DNA of 24,786 nt from a virus: positions 1 through 24,786 of the IMG/VR virus record IMGVR_UViG_3300034122_000073, one strand, 5' to 3'. Position 1 is the first letter of the stretch. The number at the start of each line of letters is the position of its first letter. The position numbers and the translations under genes were made by a program. Shown one piece after another: positions 1 to 7,489 of this stretch. Below the pieces are notes generated by a model. The model had not been told where the DNA came from. It saw only the letters and a program-made list of their open reading frames with translations, and did no database searches.

Positions 1-607
1 CGTATACCAGACGCGCCTTGAGCCGATTTACCGCCTGCTTTCGTTGCCATCTAGCTGCCTGAATCTTTCTGGTTTCTATTGCCAGCGCATCTGCCTGCTC
101 GTTTTGTATGTCATGCCATGCCTTCTCAAACCTTGACCACACAGACCCCAGCTCTGGTGGCGTGTTGTAGACCATCTGCTCTCGCACCTGCGCCAGCATC
201 TCGTCCAGCTTAGACTCCAGACGGATACGCTCCAGAGCCCTGCGACCTAGCGACAGATCACCCTTGTAAACCTCTTTCGCTGCTGCCTCGCTCTGTACAT
301 AAATCTTTGCCAGCGCCTCATACTGGTCAATGAAGTTGCCAAGGTTTGACCAGATGTCATTCAGCACATCATCTGGCGCGGCCTTCGCCACCTCCTGCAC
401 CTTCTTTACCTCTTCGTTGTACTGCTTCGTCTGCTCCTTACTCGGGCTGGCTATTCTGTTGTACTGCTCTCGCAGGTCTTTCAGTACATCGCTGACATCC
501 CCGCTCGTGGATTTAATCTGCTTGTATAACTCAACGCCTTTCTTGGCAAGATCGATTGCTGTGGTACAGGCCTTGTAGGCCGCAGCAATTGTGATCGGGT
601 CAAGCAC
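1..607 (-). CDS. Conserved phage protein of unknown function, 3' end cut by window edge
   Basis: An uninterrupted reading frame runs from a GTG at 607 through at least 202 codons to the left edge, so the C-terminus is missing. It begins V-L-D-P-I-T-I-A-A-A-Y-K and continues as a charged, mostly helical protein. A central part carries an R-A-L-E-R-I-R-L-E-S-K-L segment followed by REQMVYNTPPELGSVWSRFE. From memory, proteins with a DPITI-type N-terminus and a REQMVY-PPELG motif are common uncharacterised proteins downstream of tail and lysis genes in environmental phages. The upstream gene stops at 609-611, just before this GTG, so translation is probably coupled; there is no strong SD. The ATG at 610 is in another frame that closes after about 40 codons. 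No enzymatic motif is visible, and the function is unknown. Confidence 0.85.
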   Translation of the reverse strand, partial: MLDPITIAAAYKACTTAIDLAKKGVELYKQIKSTSGDVSDVLKDLREQYNRIASPSKEQTKQYNEEVKKVQEVAKAAPDDVLNDIWSNLGNFIDQYEALAKIYVQSEAAAKEVYKGDLSLGRRALERIRLESKLDEMLAQVREQMVYNTPPELGSVWSRFEKAWHDIQNEQADALAIETRKIQAARWQRKQAVNRLKARLVY

Positions 608-608
608 A

Positions 609-887
609 TCAGAACAGGTGGAGCTGCTTCTTCATGCTGATGATCTCTTCGCGCAGGCTATCGTTCATCTCCTCGCACCGACGGTTCTGTTCCTCGACCG
701 CAGCCAGCCGATCAGACAGGCGTGACACTTCCTCCCGCAGCATCTGGATGACCTGCTGGGTAGCAGCGTCTGTCGTGCTGTTGATGCGGCCTTCGCGGTT
801 GTCAGCCAGCACCTTGCGGTACATGGCATAGGCACCGGCAACAGCAGCACCAGCACCAACGCCAAGGTTAGTCAGCCAATCATTCAC
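609..887 (-). CDS. Small membrane-anchored coiled-coil protein, probable lysis protein (holin or inner spanin type)
   Basis: A 92-aa protein read from the GTG at 887, which has GAGG six bases upstream. The longer frame to 929 would overlap the preceding gene and adds a non-family-like N-terminus. Residues about 8-24 ([15 protein letters not shown]) form one small-residue-rich membrane helix followed by positive charges. Residues about 45-90 are a charged, heptad-like coiled coil ([19 protein letters not shown]). One N-terminal membrane helix followed by a coiled coil suits an inner-membrane spanin (Rz-like) or an anchored holin-like protein. The location after the tail fibre genes is where podophages keep lysis genes. 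No partner outer-membrane lipoprotein and no endolysin are seen in the window, so which lysis role it has is open. Confidence 0.7.
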   Translation of the reverse strand: MNDWLTNLGVGAGAAVAGAYAMYRKVLADNREGRINSTTDAATQQVIQMLREEVSRLSDRLAAVEEQNRRCEEMNDSLREEIISMKKQLHLF

Positions 888-1059
888 CTGACACCTCGTC
901 TGCTGGCAATGGTTCGTTGCCCTCGGCAAGCCACTTTAGATAGGCTTGGTAATCCGTGTTGGCTGGGTCGAATGGAATGCAAGCGCCATCTGTTAAGCGG
1001 CTTACACATTCCGCTGGTTGCTTTGTTATTGGATGGTTTAACTTTTTATACATTGTCAT
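880..1059 (-). CDS. Small phage protein with a YLKWLAEGN motif (tail-assembly-associated type)
   Basis: A 59-aa ORF from the ATG at 1059, overlapping the stop of the fibre gene as ATGA and ending inside the start of the next gene (8-nt overlap). It begins [20 protein letters not shown]. Its second half contains [20 protein letters not shown] followed by N-E-P-L-P-A-D. The pattern N-x-D(Y/W)-x-x-Y-x-x-W-(L)-A-E-G-N-x-P-x-P-A-D is frequent in short proteins next to phage tail fibres and at the C-terminus of some tail-assembly proteins. The perfect coupling on both sides supports it being a real gene. Biochemical function is unknown. Confidence 0.75.
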   Translation of the reverse strand: MTMYKKLNHPITKQPAECVSRLTDGACIPFDPANTDYQAYLKWLAEGNEPLPADEVSGE

Positions 1060-2054
1060 AGCTCCGCAGACGCAGGTACAGAAAAGTTCATAGAGGTAGT
1101 GTTAGTAACAAAAGCGACAGACCTAGTGCCGATAAAATCTGTTCCAGTCGGGGCTGCAAGCGCCCCCTGCGGACTATTAACGTATGTACCCAAAGTAGGG
1201 GCAGCTCTTTTGTCTGTTTTGAAATATGCAGTTGCTACTGTAAATCCACCAGCAGTACCCATCAGTGATTTCAAATCCAACACTTCGTAATACCGCTGGC
1301 ACATCGCCAACTCACGCCCATAATCTCTGCGCTCAAATGGTGTTGCTACTGAGCCAGCTTCTAGTTGTACGCCAGTGATGTAGAAGGTGGCTCCGTTGGT
1401 TGCCATTAGGTTGACTGCGCCCGTGGCTGACAACAAAAAACTACCAGCCCATGCTCCGGCTGTGCCGCTATAAGTAGAGCCGACACCCAACCCAAAAGTG
1501 ACCAAGATGCCTTTTGCGTTATTTGTTGCCCACGTTCCAGTTGTGTCACCAACAACAGTGACAGATTTTTGTTCCCATGTGTCTGCGGATGAAATCGTGT
1601 ACGTAAAAGGATAAGACCTGTCGGAGTCGTTTGTGAAGGAACCGCCAAAAGTCCCAGTCAAACTTGAGCGAACCCAAAACGACAGAGTTACCGGCTTTGC
1701 AGATGCAGTTCCCCACCCGAGGTCAGCAATGTTGAATCCTTCGATGCGTGTTTGAACATCTATAAATTGCGTGGCTCCCAGACTTGTGTCTGTGCTAGTC
1801 ACGGTAACTTTTAACGAGTTGTTGAAACCAGAAGGGGCATCCGTTACTTGTTGAATAGTTGCAGCGCCGTCCGTAGTCTCCACAGAGTTCCATCTATCGA
1901 GATAATAAGTACGAGTCCCTGCAATAGTGCTACTCGCCCCGTTATTCCGCTGGTCGATCCTACAGTCACCGTTAATGATGCGGTTACGGAAACCAAGTGA
2001 GCCACCGCTGTCATAGCTGGTGGCAAGTTCTGCTAGTTCTCTGGATCGTGGCAT
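1056..2054 (-). CDS. Second tail fibre / receptor-binding-type protein
   Basis: A 332-aa protein starting with ATG at 2054, overlapping the previous stop as TAATG. After a short N-terminus it has the signature [19 protein letters not shown] and then YYLDRWN. This opening (N-R-I-I-N-G-x-x-x-I-D-Q-R-N-x-G, then DRW) is common in phage tail fibre or tip proteins. The following roughly 180 residues are Ser/Thr/Gly-rich beta strands like a carbohydrate-binding jelly roll, with the typical end [20 protein letters not shown] and then a C-Q-R-Y-Y-E motif. The last about 80 residues vary between phages and probably form the tip. It is likely an accessory fibre or appendage attached to the main fibre. 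I see no catalytic motif. Confidence 0.8.
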   Translation of the reverse strand: MPRSRELAELATSYDSGGSLGFRNRIINGDCRIDQRNNGASSTIAGTRTYYLDRWNSVETTDGAATIQQVTDAPSGFNNSLKVTVTSTDTSLGATQFIDVQTRIEGFNIADLGWGTASAKPVTLSFWVRSSLTGTFGGSFTNDSDRSYPFTYTISSADTWEQKSVTVVGDTTGTWATNNAKGILVTFGLGVGSTYSGTAGAWAGSFLLSATGAVNLMATNGATFYITGVQLEAGSVATPFERRDYGRELAMCQRYYEVLDLKSLMGTAGGFTVATAYFKTDKRAAPTLGTYVNSPQGALAAPTGTDFIGTRSVAFVTNTTSMNFSVPASAEL

Positions 2055-2305
2055 TATTTGGCCTCCAATGCGGCTTGCTGTGCTTGATACGCAGCGATCA
2101 CTTCAGGAGTCCATGCCACTTGCGCGATGGCGACCACATTTGCTGGCTGACCAGCAAGGTCTTGCCCCGGTGTCAGGCTTGTGCGGTGGTAAGTCTGTGT
2201 CAGCACCTTGCCGTCTTCAATGATCCTAGTGGCTTCGCGATACAGCACAATACCGTTCTCTGTTACGGTGATTTGGTCTACAACCGTTTCTTTGGTAATT
2301 GCCAT
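2054..2305 (-). CDS. Small tail-fibre-associated phage protein of unknown function
   Basis: An 83-aa protein from ATG at 2305, with AAAGGAAACAGAA just upstream as ribosome binding site. It begins MAITKETVVDQITVTENGIV and has VLYREATRIIEDG in the first half, which reads as two or three beta strands. The C-terminal third is helical and Ala/Gln-rich (WTPEVIAAYQAQQAALEAK). Short proteins of this plan (MA-x-x-K-x-x-x-x-D-x-I-x-V-x-E-N-G-x-x-x-Y-R) occur beside tail fibre genes in many phages. It is coupled to the downstream fibre gene by a 1-nt overlap. The role is unknown; a fibre linker or assembly protein is an inference from position. Confidence 0.75.
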   Translation of the reverse strand: MAITKETVVDQITVTENGIVLYREATRIIEDGKVLTQTYHRTSLTPGQDLAGQPANVVAIAQVAWTPEVIAAYQAQQAALEAK

Positions 2306-2326
2306 TTCTGTTTCCTTTCAGAGTCC

Positions 2327-2349
2327 ATCTACACTAGTCCGGTGTAGAT
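2327..2349 (-). promoter_or_regulatory. Perfect 8-bp hairpin between tail fibre and downstream gene
   Basis: ATCTACAC (2327-2334) and GTGTAGAT (2342-2349) are a perfect inverted repeat with a 7-base loop. It starts three bases after the tail fibre stop codon and ends before the next ribosome binding site. No T-tract follows on the minus strand, so it is more likely an RNA processing or stabilising hairpin, or a partial attenuator, than a full terminator. Confidence 0.55.
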
Positions 2350-2351
2350 AA

Positions 2352-4514
2352 TTAGGTTGTTGTTATGTACATAAGATTTCCATACGTCAGCAATTGCGAC
2401 CGCATATTTGACCCAACAATGGTGACGCCCCAGTCAAGTTGTCTAAGAACAAAGTAAGTCTGTCCACTTGGCTGCCAAGCGTAAATTGGAACGCTATTTC
2501 CTAATGTAGTCCACAACATGAACGCCCCAGCACAACCTTCATGTTGAGTAGTAAAAGGCAACCCTCGAATATAAATTGCGTTTCCCGCTGTCCAAGTTGG
2601 GGTTGAATCATAATAAGCAGAAAAGTTTATATACACCCACTTCCCGATTTTTACGTATCGGCAATTTACTCCATAGGCGTTTCCGCCAGAAGTGTTGTCT
2701 GCAAAAAAGATGGTTGTGCTTCCTTCCTCATAATCATCTAGCGTGTTTTCGTTAGATGATGCAGATTGCGTAGCAGGGAAGGTGATGCCTGTGCCGTTTG
2801 CAGTTGTGTCACCACCAGACAAAATCAAAGTCTTTGCCGTGGCACTAAAACGCGCTGTCTCGCTGCCATTCGTCCAGAAGGTCATGGGGAGGTAGGTGCC
2901 GGTTCCTGTGATGCCGGAACGAACGGAAACCTCGCCGCCGCCGCCAGAAAGCGCTTCAAGAATTGATGCGTTAGTTGGGTCTGAGTTGTTGTATAAGCGA
3001 ATGTTTCCTTGTTGCGCTGTTCCGTTTGGGATAACACCCAGAGAGGAATTAGAGTTAGCCGTACTCGTCTGGAACAACACACGGTTAGCAATCGTCGCAT
3101 TGCTGAAGTCGCCAGTGATGCGCCGTGCGTTGCCGTCGAATACCAAGTTCGCTTGCAGATTCAGCGCACCCGTCATTGTGTCGCCGGTCTTGGCGACAGC
3201 GTTTGCCACGTTGAACACAGCGAAGGCGATTACCATCAGCTCGTCGTTCAGCGCGGCAGCAGAAGTCAGCACAACGCTGGTGCCGTTGGTCGCGGTGTAG
3301 TCATCACCCGGACGCAGCGTCACGCCGTTCAACGATACGCTGATGCTGTTGGCGACATAGGAGAGAGTCGCGCCATTGGCATCTGTGCCGGAGAAAGTAG
3401 TCTGGCCTGAGGTGGCGACATACTCATAGGTCACCATCAGCGACTGCTGGGCAGCAGAAGCCTCCAGCCACTGAGCGCCGTCGTAGACTTTCATGCCCAC
3501 AGGCGTGGTCGTGCGGTAGTACAACGCACCTGTCAGCAGTGCGTTGCCGTCATTGTCCACCGTCGGGTTACTAGACTTCGCACCAAGGTAGCGATCATCA
3601 AAGTTATCCAACGCAGCCGCAGCAGCCGCAGCAGATGTCGCTGCATTTGTTTCACTTGTGGCCGCAGCAGTGGCGCTGTTCGATGCGTTTGTTGCACTTG
3701 TGCTGGCATTGCTGGCAGACGTGCTGGCAGCTGTTGCTGAGTTCGATGCGTTGGTCGCCGACGTACTAGCTGCACTCGCGCTGTTGGATGCGTTCGTCGC
3801 CGAGGTTGCTGCGTTGCTGGCGCTGGTCGATGCCGAGCTGGCCGAGTTGGATGCGTTCGTCGCACTGGTCGAAGCATTCGACGCAGAGGTCGAAGCATTG
3901 CTGGCTTGAGTCGTAGCTGTGCTGGCAGAGCTACTGGCGCTTGAGGCCGAGGTGGATGCCGAAGAAGCTGAGGATGCAGCCGCTGTAGCACTGTTAGCAG
4001 CGTTAGTAGCATACGTCTGCGCGTTCATTACTTCAGTTGCAGTAATCGATGCAACAGGATCACCTGTCGTCGCATCGAATGAAAGCACTTTGCCAACACG
4101 CGATGACTTTGCAGGCAGTGTCATGTTGATGTCTGTCGGGTCATAGACCGGAGCCTTTAGACCACGCAGCGCCAACTCATATGTCTGCTGATTGAAGATC
4201 GTCTGAGCATCTAACTCTTCGTTCAGCGAGTTAGCCAGCAAGTCGCCACCAGTCACGAAGTCAGTAGACCGGGCAATACCACGGTCCCCAACGATGGTGA
4301 TGTTACTTGTGCCTGCGGTAGTTACCAGCGTAACCGAGCCAGTGCCATCGACATTAAGACTGACGGTATAGTCAGTCGTTAGTGTCAGCAACGTGGAGCC
4401 ACGATAGACAGCAATGTCTGTCTGCGCGAGAACCTCGAAGGTAAACTGATACGGTCCTGTACCATTAGGCGCATAGACAACTCTACGCAGTACATCAGAA
4501 ATATCGATTGCCAT
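2352..4514 (-). CDS. Tail fibre protein, T7 gp17-like N-terminus with heptad-repeat shaft
   Basis: A 720-aa fibre protein starting at ATG 4514 with AGAGGT as SD. Residues 1-155 match the T7-type fibre attachment domain: an early RRVVYAPNGTGPYQF, an IAVYRGSTLLT strand, then TGGDLLANSLNEELDAQTIF and TYELALRGLKAP. Residues about 164-303 are some 20 tandem 7-residue repeats of the type N-A-S-(T/N)-S-A-(T/S), a trimeric helical shaft. Then come a DGAQWLEA strand region and a VAKTGDTMTGALNLQ motif (about residue 435), typical of phage fibres. The last about 135 residues begin N-T-L-D-D-Y-E-E-G, a widely shared exchangeable tip module, and include RYVKIGKWVYINF. The DNA of this tip is only about 42% GC against 57-60% in adjacent parts of the gene. 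The protein should form a trimer attached to the tail tube and bind the host surface; no depolymerase motif was recognised. Confidence 0.9.
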   Translation of the reverse strand: MAIDISDVLRRVVYAPNGTGPYQFTFEVLAQTDIAVYRGSTLLTLTTDYTVSLNVDGTGSVTLVTTAGTSNITIVGDRGIARSTDFVTGGDLLANSLNEELDAQTIFNQQTYELALRGLKAPVYDPTDINMTLPAKSSRVGKVLSFDATTGDPVASITATEVMNAQTYATNAANSATAAASSASSASTSASSASSSASTATTQASNASTSASNASTSATNASNSASSASTSASNAATSATNASNSASAASTSATNASNSATAASTSASNASTSATNASNSATAAATSETNAATSAAAAAAALDNFDDRYLGAKSSNPTVDNDGNALLTGALYYRTTTPVGMKVYDGAQWLEASAAQQSLMVTYEYVATSGQTTFSGTDANGATLSYVANSISVSLNGVTLRPGDDYTATNGTSVVLTSAAALNDELMVIAFAVFNVANAVAKTGDTMTGALNLQANLVFDGNARRITGDFSNATIANRVLFQTSTANSNSSLGVIPNGTAQQGNIRLYNNSDPTNASILEALSGGGGEVSVRSGITGTGTYLPMTFWTNGSETARFSATAKTLILSGGDTTANGTGITFPATQSASSNENTLDDYEEGSTTIFFADNTSGGNAYGVNCRYVKIGKWVYINFSAYYDSTPTWTAGNAIYIRGLPFTTQHEGCAGAFMLWTTLGNSVPIYAWQPSGQTYFVLRQLDWGVTIVGSNMRSQLLTYGNLMYITTT
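3606..4025 (-). repeat. In-frame tandem 21-bp repeats encoding about 20 Ala/Ser/Thr/Asn heptads
   Basis: Degenerate 21-bp units encode heptads such as NASTSAT, NASNSAS and AASTSAT in uninterrupted register across fibre residues about 164-303. The DNA copies have diverged at synonymous and Ser/Thr/Asn positions. The repeat also keeps other frames open, producing long artefactual ORFs on both strands. Confidence 0.85.
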
Positions 4515-4525
4515 ATTGTTACCTC

Positions 4526-7489
4526 TTAGTCCTCAAGCCTTAAACGGGTTGCGAGATCGGGGTCCTTCATCTTCAGCTTCTCCAGTGCCATCCTGTCAAA
4601 GACAGAAGCGATTGCCTGCAAAGAATCAGCCTTTTGCTCTTTGTCCATCAGAGCGTACTCTGGTGAACGAATCTTATTGACCATCATCGAATACATTGTG
4701 GCACCGGGATCGTACCCATCCCCAGTTGCGCTCTTCTCTCCCGGACCCCGGCCAGAAGCATCAATCTCCATCGCCGTTTTCAGAAGAAAATTATATTGCT
4801 CGGCGTTAAAAATAACACCACCTTTTTTCTTTTCTGGCATTTTTATGCCAGCCTCCAGCCGCTGCAATTCCTTGCCAACTTGGCTATATTGCTGGCTGTA
4901 GGTTTTCCACGGGGTGAATAGCTCATATGCCGAGCCATTGCCCTGTGGGACAGTCTCAGCCCAGCGGTTAAGCTTTGGTGGCATATCCTTAGAGAAGAAC
5001 GGATTACGCGCCTTGGCCTTCTGTAGCGCCTCGTAGAAGCCTCTGAGCGGTGCTGGCAGACGGGTAGGGTCTTCGTTGAACATACCCTTGGCTGGCAGCA
5101 TAGTGCTGGAGCCATCAGGCATGATCCACCGCTCTGTGGCCGCAAAGCCAGACGAGACAGTTGGGAAGACATTCAGGCCAGCAGACACAGCTTTCTCTGA
5201 TGCAACTTCGACAACCCTAGCCAGCTTATCTTTCATCTCACGCTGCTGCGGTCCAAAGGCCTTAGAGATGTCAGCAATGCCTTCCACCATCGGCAGGCTA
5301 GTCATGAACTCAGCCACGCTCAAAGTCATAGCTAAAGCCAAGCCTTCCAACACCGAGTTGTCTTCTTCGTGCTGGGCGTAGTAGGCAAAGTCAGCCGCCA
5401 TCGCAATGACACCAGCCTCCGGTCCTAGCTGGTTGTAGCTGTAGCCAGTCCAGTTGCCATCAGCATCCTTGAAGTTGATGGTGTACGGCATGATGCCCAT
5501 TGCTTGCAAATTCTGTTGAGCTGCAAGATCACTAGGGCCAGCACCAGTAATGACCATGTTGTCGCCAAAGCCGCCCATAGCGCCCCAAGCAATCATGCCC
5601 ATTGTGGACGAGCCAAGCGCAACCTTGGACAAAGCCAGATCAGCTTCAGGACCACCAGCTTTCAACGTCTGGTAAAACTTAGGATTGACGAACTGTGCCG
5701 GGCTACGCTCTAGTGTTTGCAGGATGACATTGCTGGGTGTCTTGTAGAACGGGACGATCAGCTTGACAGCCGGATGGTTGAAAAACGGCTCCATCTTTGC
5801 AAGGAAGTCAGGCAGATCGCCTTGGAATACCATCTCCTTTGCGCCTTCACGAACATCCGCAATGATGTTCTCTGGCGGGTTCTGCATTATTTCTGCATAC
5901 CGCTTTGAGGCAGCAGCACGAGCAAACTCTTTAGTCTGTTTCTGCTCAAGTAGGTCATCGTACAGCTTCATGCTGTCGCGCTTTGCCACCTTACGCAGCA
6001 AGTGCTGGGAAGCCACCGACTTAAATACCTCGTCCTCTGTCACCAAGAATCTGCCCGGCAACCGATAGTAGTTACCCAATACATCGACAGCACGGCCACC
6101 AAGACTGTTCTCGGGAATACTGAAGTTCTTTGCGGTAATTGCTTTGCGGGTATTCAACTCCAATTTATTGACGGTACTGACAGGCTCACCACGGGCAAAT
6201 ACCTTGCCGCCAATCAAGAACGAGTCACGCATGATTTCAGGCAGATCAGACAACGAAGCAAATGCCTCGCTGGAATACACCCGATCCTTTGATCCTGTAA
6301 TTGCAGTCCTTGCCTTCCCAATGACACCAGCCAATGCTGTTTCAGGAACGTCAGCGACCAATCGAATAAAATTCGATGTGACGTTGACCATGTGGGTAAC
6401 TGGGCTACTCAGGATGGAGTTGATATAAATCTCCATCAAGGCATCGACAGTTTTGGCACCAATGCTCTTCTTAATAAACCGTGCCTGCTGGGCAGGATTG
6501 TCCAGACTCTCATACAGCCGGATGGCAACATCAATGTTCTTGCCGCCACCAAAGTCTCTGGCGATCTGCTGAATCTTCTGTGAGCGACCAGCAATCGATG
6601 CCATGTCAATGCCAGTGGTCTGTGCCAATTGACTGACCGTATACATGGTTCTGGCGCTCTCACTTGCCACACCAGATACTGAGGCCAGCATATCGGCTTC
6701 AGCGTTGACAACCTTCAGCCATGCAGCCTTGTCGGCATCTGTGCCAGTCTGGATAGCCTTCTTGCCCAAAGCACGGGCTTCGTTGTTCAGCGCAACCGAT
6801 GAGATGAAGCCAGCTAAAAAGTCTTCCGCATTGAAGACCTCGCCCTCTTTGCGGTTCAGAAACATCTTAACGATGTCGTCCATGCCACGGGCTTCAGCCG
6901 CAGCCATCAACGCATCCATGTTCAGTGTGCCACGACGGGCAGACTCAATCAGATCAGGGTTAGCGTTCTTGATCGCATTCAGATACTCAAGGCTATCCCT
7001 TGCATCGCCAGTGGCATCGTCGATCAGACGGACAATGTTGATGCCCTTGCCCTTCTGAGCGCCAAGGCCATCCAGAAACGACTGCATACCGGCTTCAGTC
7101 TCCGGCATAATTGTGATGGTATTACCACGGACTTTTGGCTCAACCGGCTCATCAATCATCACGCTGCGCTGTTCAGCAGCTTTGGTGGCATTCTTGACGC
7201 GCTTAATAACCTTGGGGACAGCCTGAACAGCTTCCTCTACTGTGGTAGCCGCCTTCTTTGGCAGCATCTTCTTAGCGCCTTTGATAACAAGCCCACCGAC
7301 TTTCTCACCAATACCAGCAAGCGGCTCGTACTCAGGGAACTCTTCTGGCGCAACACCTGTCTGGACAGCAACTTCCTGCTCAACTTCCTGAACATCAATT
7401 GGGGACGCATCCGGTACTGGGATAGTCTCAGCAGCAACAGATGTCGTCATCTGATCCAGCTTGTTCTCAATGCCTTGTTGGATAGCCAT
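4526..7489 (-). CDS. Large internal virion / ejection protein (gp16-like position, LPD38-like polyvalent protein)
   Basis: A 987-aa protein, the largest in the window, from ATG at 7489 directly after the upstream stop. Residues 1-110 are a low-complexity acidic linker with a short amphipathic lysine-rich stretch. Residues about 120-350 are mainly helical. Around 353-400 it has INSILSSPVTHMVNVTSNF, and later FNHPAVKLIVPFYKTPSNVI and Gly/Ala-rich hydrophobic segments (TMGMIAWGAMGGFG). I recognise this as the LPD38 type of large polyvalent protein domain, found in phage proteins thought to be injected with DNA. By position it replaces T7 gp16, but it is shorter (gp16 is about 1300 aa) and I see no N-terminal lytic transglycosylase. 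It is probably stored in the capsid and helps form the trans-envelope DNA conduit; this is inferred from synteny and family, not from a catalytic motif. Confidence 0.8.
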   Translation of the reverse strand: MAIQQGIENKLDQMTTSVAAETIPVPDASPIDVQEVEQEVAVQTGVAPEEFPEYEPLAGIGEKVGGLVIKGAKKMLPKKAATTVEEAVQAVPKVIKRVKNATKAAEQRSVMIDEPVEPKVRGNTITIMPETEAGMQSFLDGLGAQKGKGINIVRLIDDATGDARDSLEYLNAIKNANPDLIESARRGTLNMDALMAAAEARGMDDIVKMFLNRKEGEVFNAEDFLAGFISSVALNNEARALGKKAIQTGTDADKAAWLKVVNAEADMLASVSGVASESARTMYTVSQLAQTTGIDMASIAGRSQKIQQIARDFGGGKNIDVAIRLYESLDNPAQQARFIKKSIGAKTVDALMEIYINSILSSPVTHMVNVTSNFIRLVADVPETALAGVIGKARTAITGSKDRVYSSEAFASLSDLPEIMRDSFLIGGKVFARGEPVSTVNKLELNTRKAITAKNFSIPENSLGGRAVDVLGNYYRLPGRFLVTEDEVFKSVASQHLLRKVAKRDSMKLYDDLLEQKQTKEFARAAASKRYAEIMQNPPENIIADVREGAKEMVFQGDLPDFLAKMEPFFNHPAVKLIVPFYKTPSNVILQTLERSPAQFVNPKFYQTLKAGGPEADLALSKVALGSSTMGMIAWGAMGGFGDNMVITGAGPSDLAAQQNLQAMGIMPYTINFKDADGNWTGYSYNQLGPEAGVIAMAADFAYYAQHEEDNSVLEGLALAMTLSVAEFMTSLPMVEGIADISKAFGPQQREMKDKLARVVEVASEKAVSAGLNVFPTVSSGFAATERWIMPDGSSTMLPAKGMFNEDPTRLPAPLRGFYEALQKAKARNPFFSKDMPPKLNRWAETVPQGNGSAYELFTPWKTYSQQYSQVGKELQRLEAGIKMPEKKKGGVIFNAEQYNFLLKTAMEIDASGRGPGEKSATGDGYDPGATMYSMMVNKIRSPEYALMDKEQKADSLQAIASVFDRMALEKLKMKDPDLATRLRLED

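Noticed and set aside
2896-3410. Plus-strand frames of 133-134 codons
   Set aside because: Antisense to the tail fibre gene, whose domains are clear; no promoter or SD.
3533-4012. 159-codon minus-strand frame rich in Arg/Pro/His
   Set aside because: It is an out-of-frame reading of the tail fibre heptad repeats, kept open by the 21-bp periodicity.
3658-4146. Ala/Val/Leu/Asp-rich plus-strand frames
   Set aside because: These are antisense readings of the same repeats with no SD and no family resemblance.
1056-4514. Diversity-generating retroelement at the fibre genes, as in BPP-1
   Set aside because: No reverse transcriptase frame and no template/variable repeat pair are visible in the window.
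6645-7058. Plus-strand frame of 137 codons
   Set aside because: Antisense to the large internal virion protein; low-complexity Ser/Ala composition typical of shadows.
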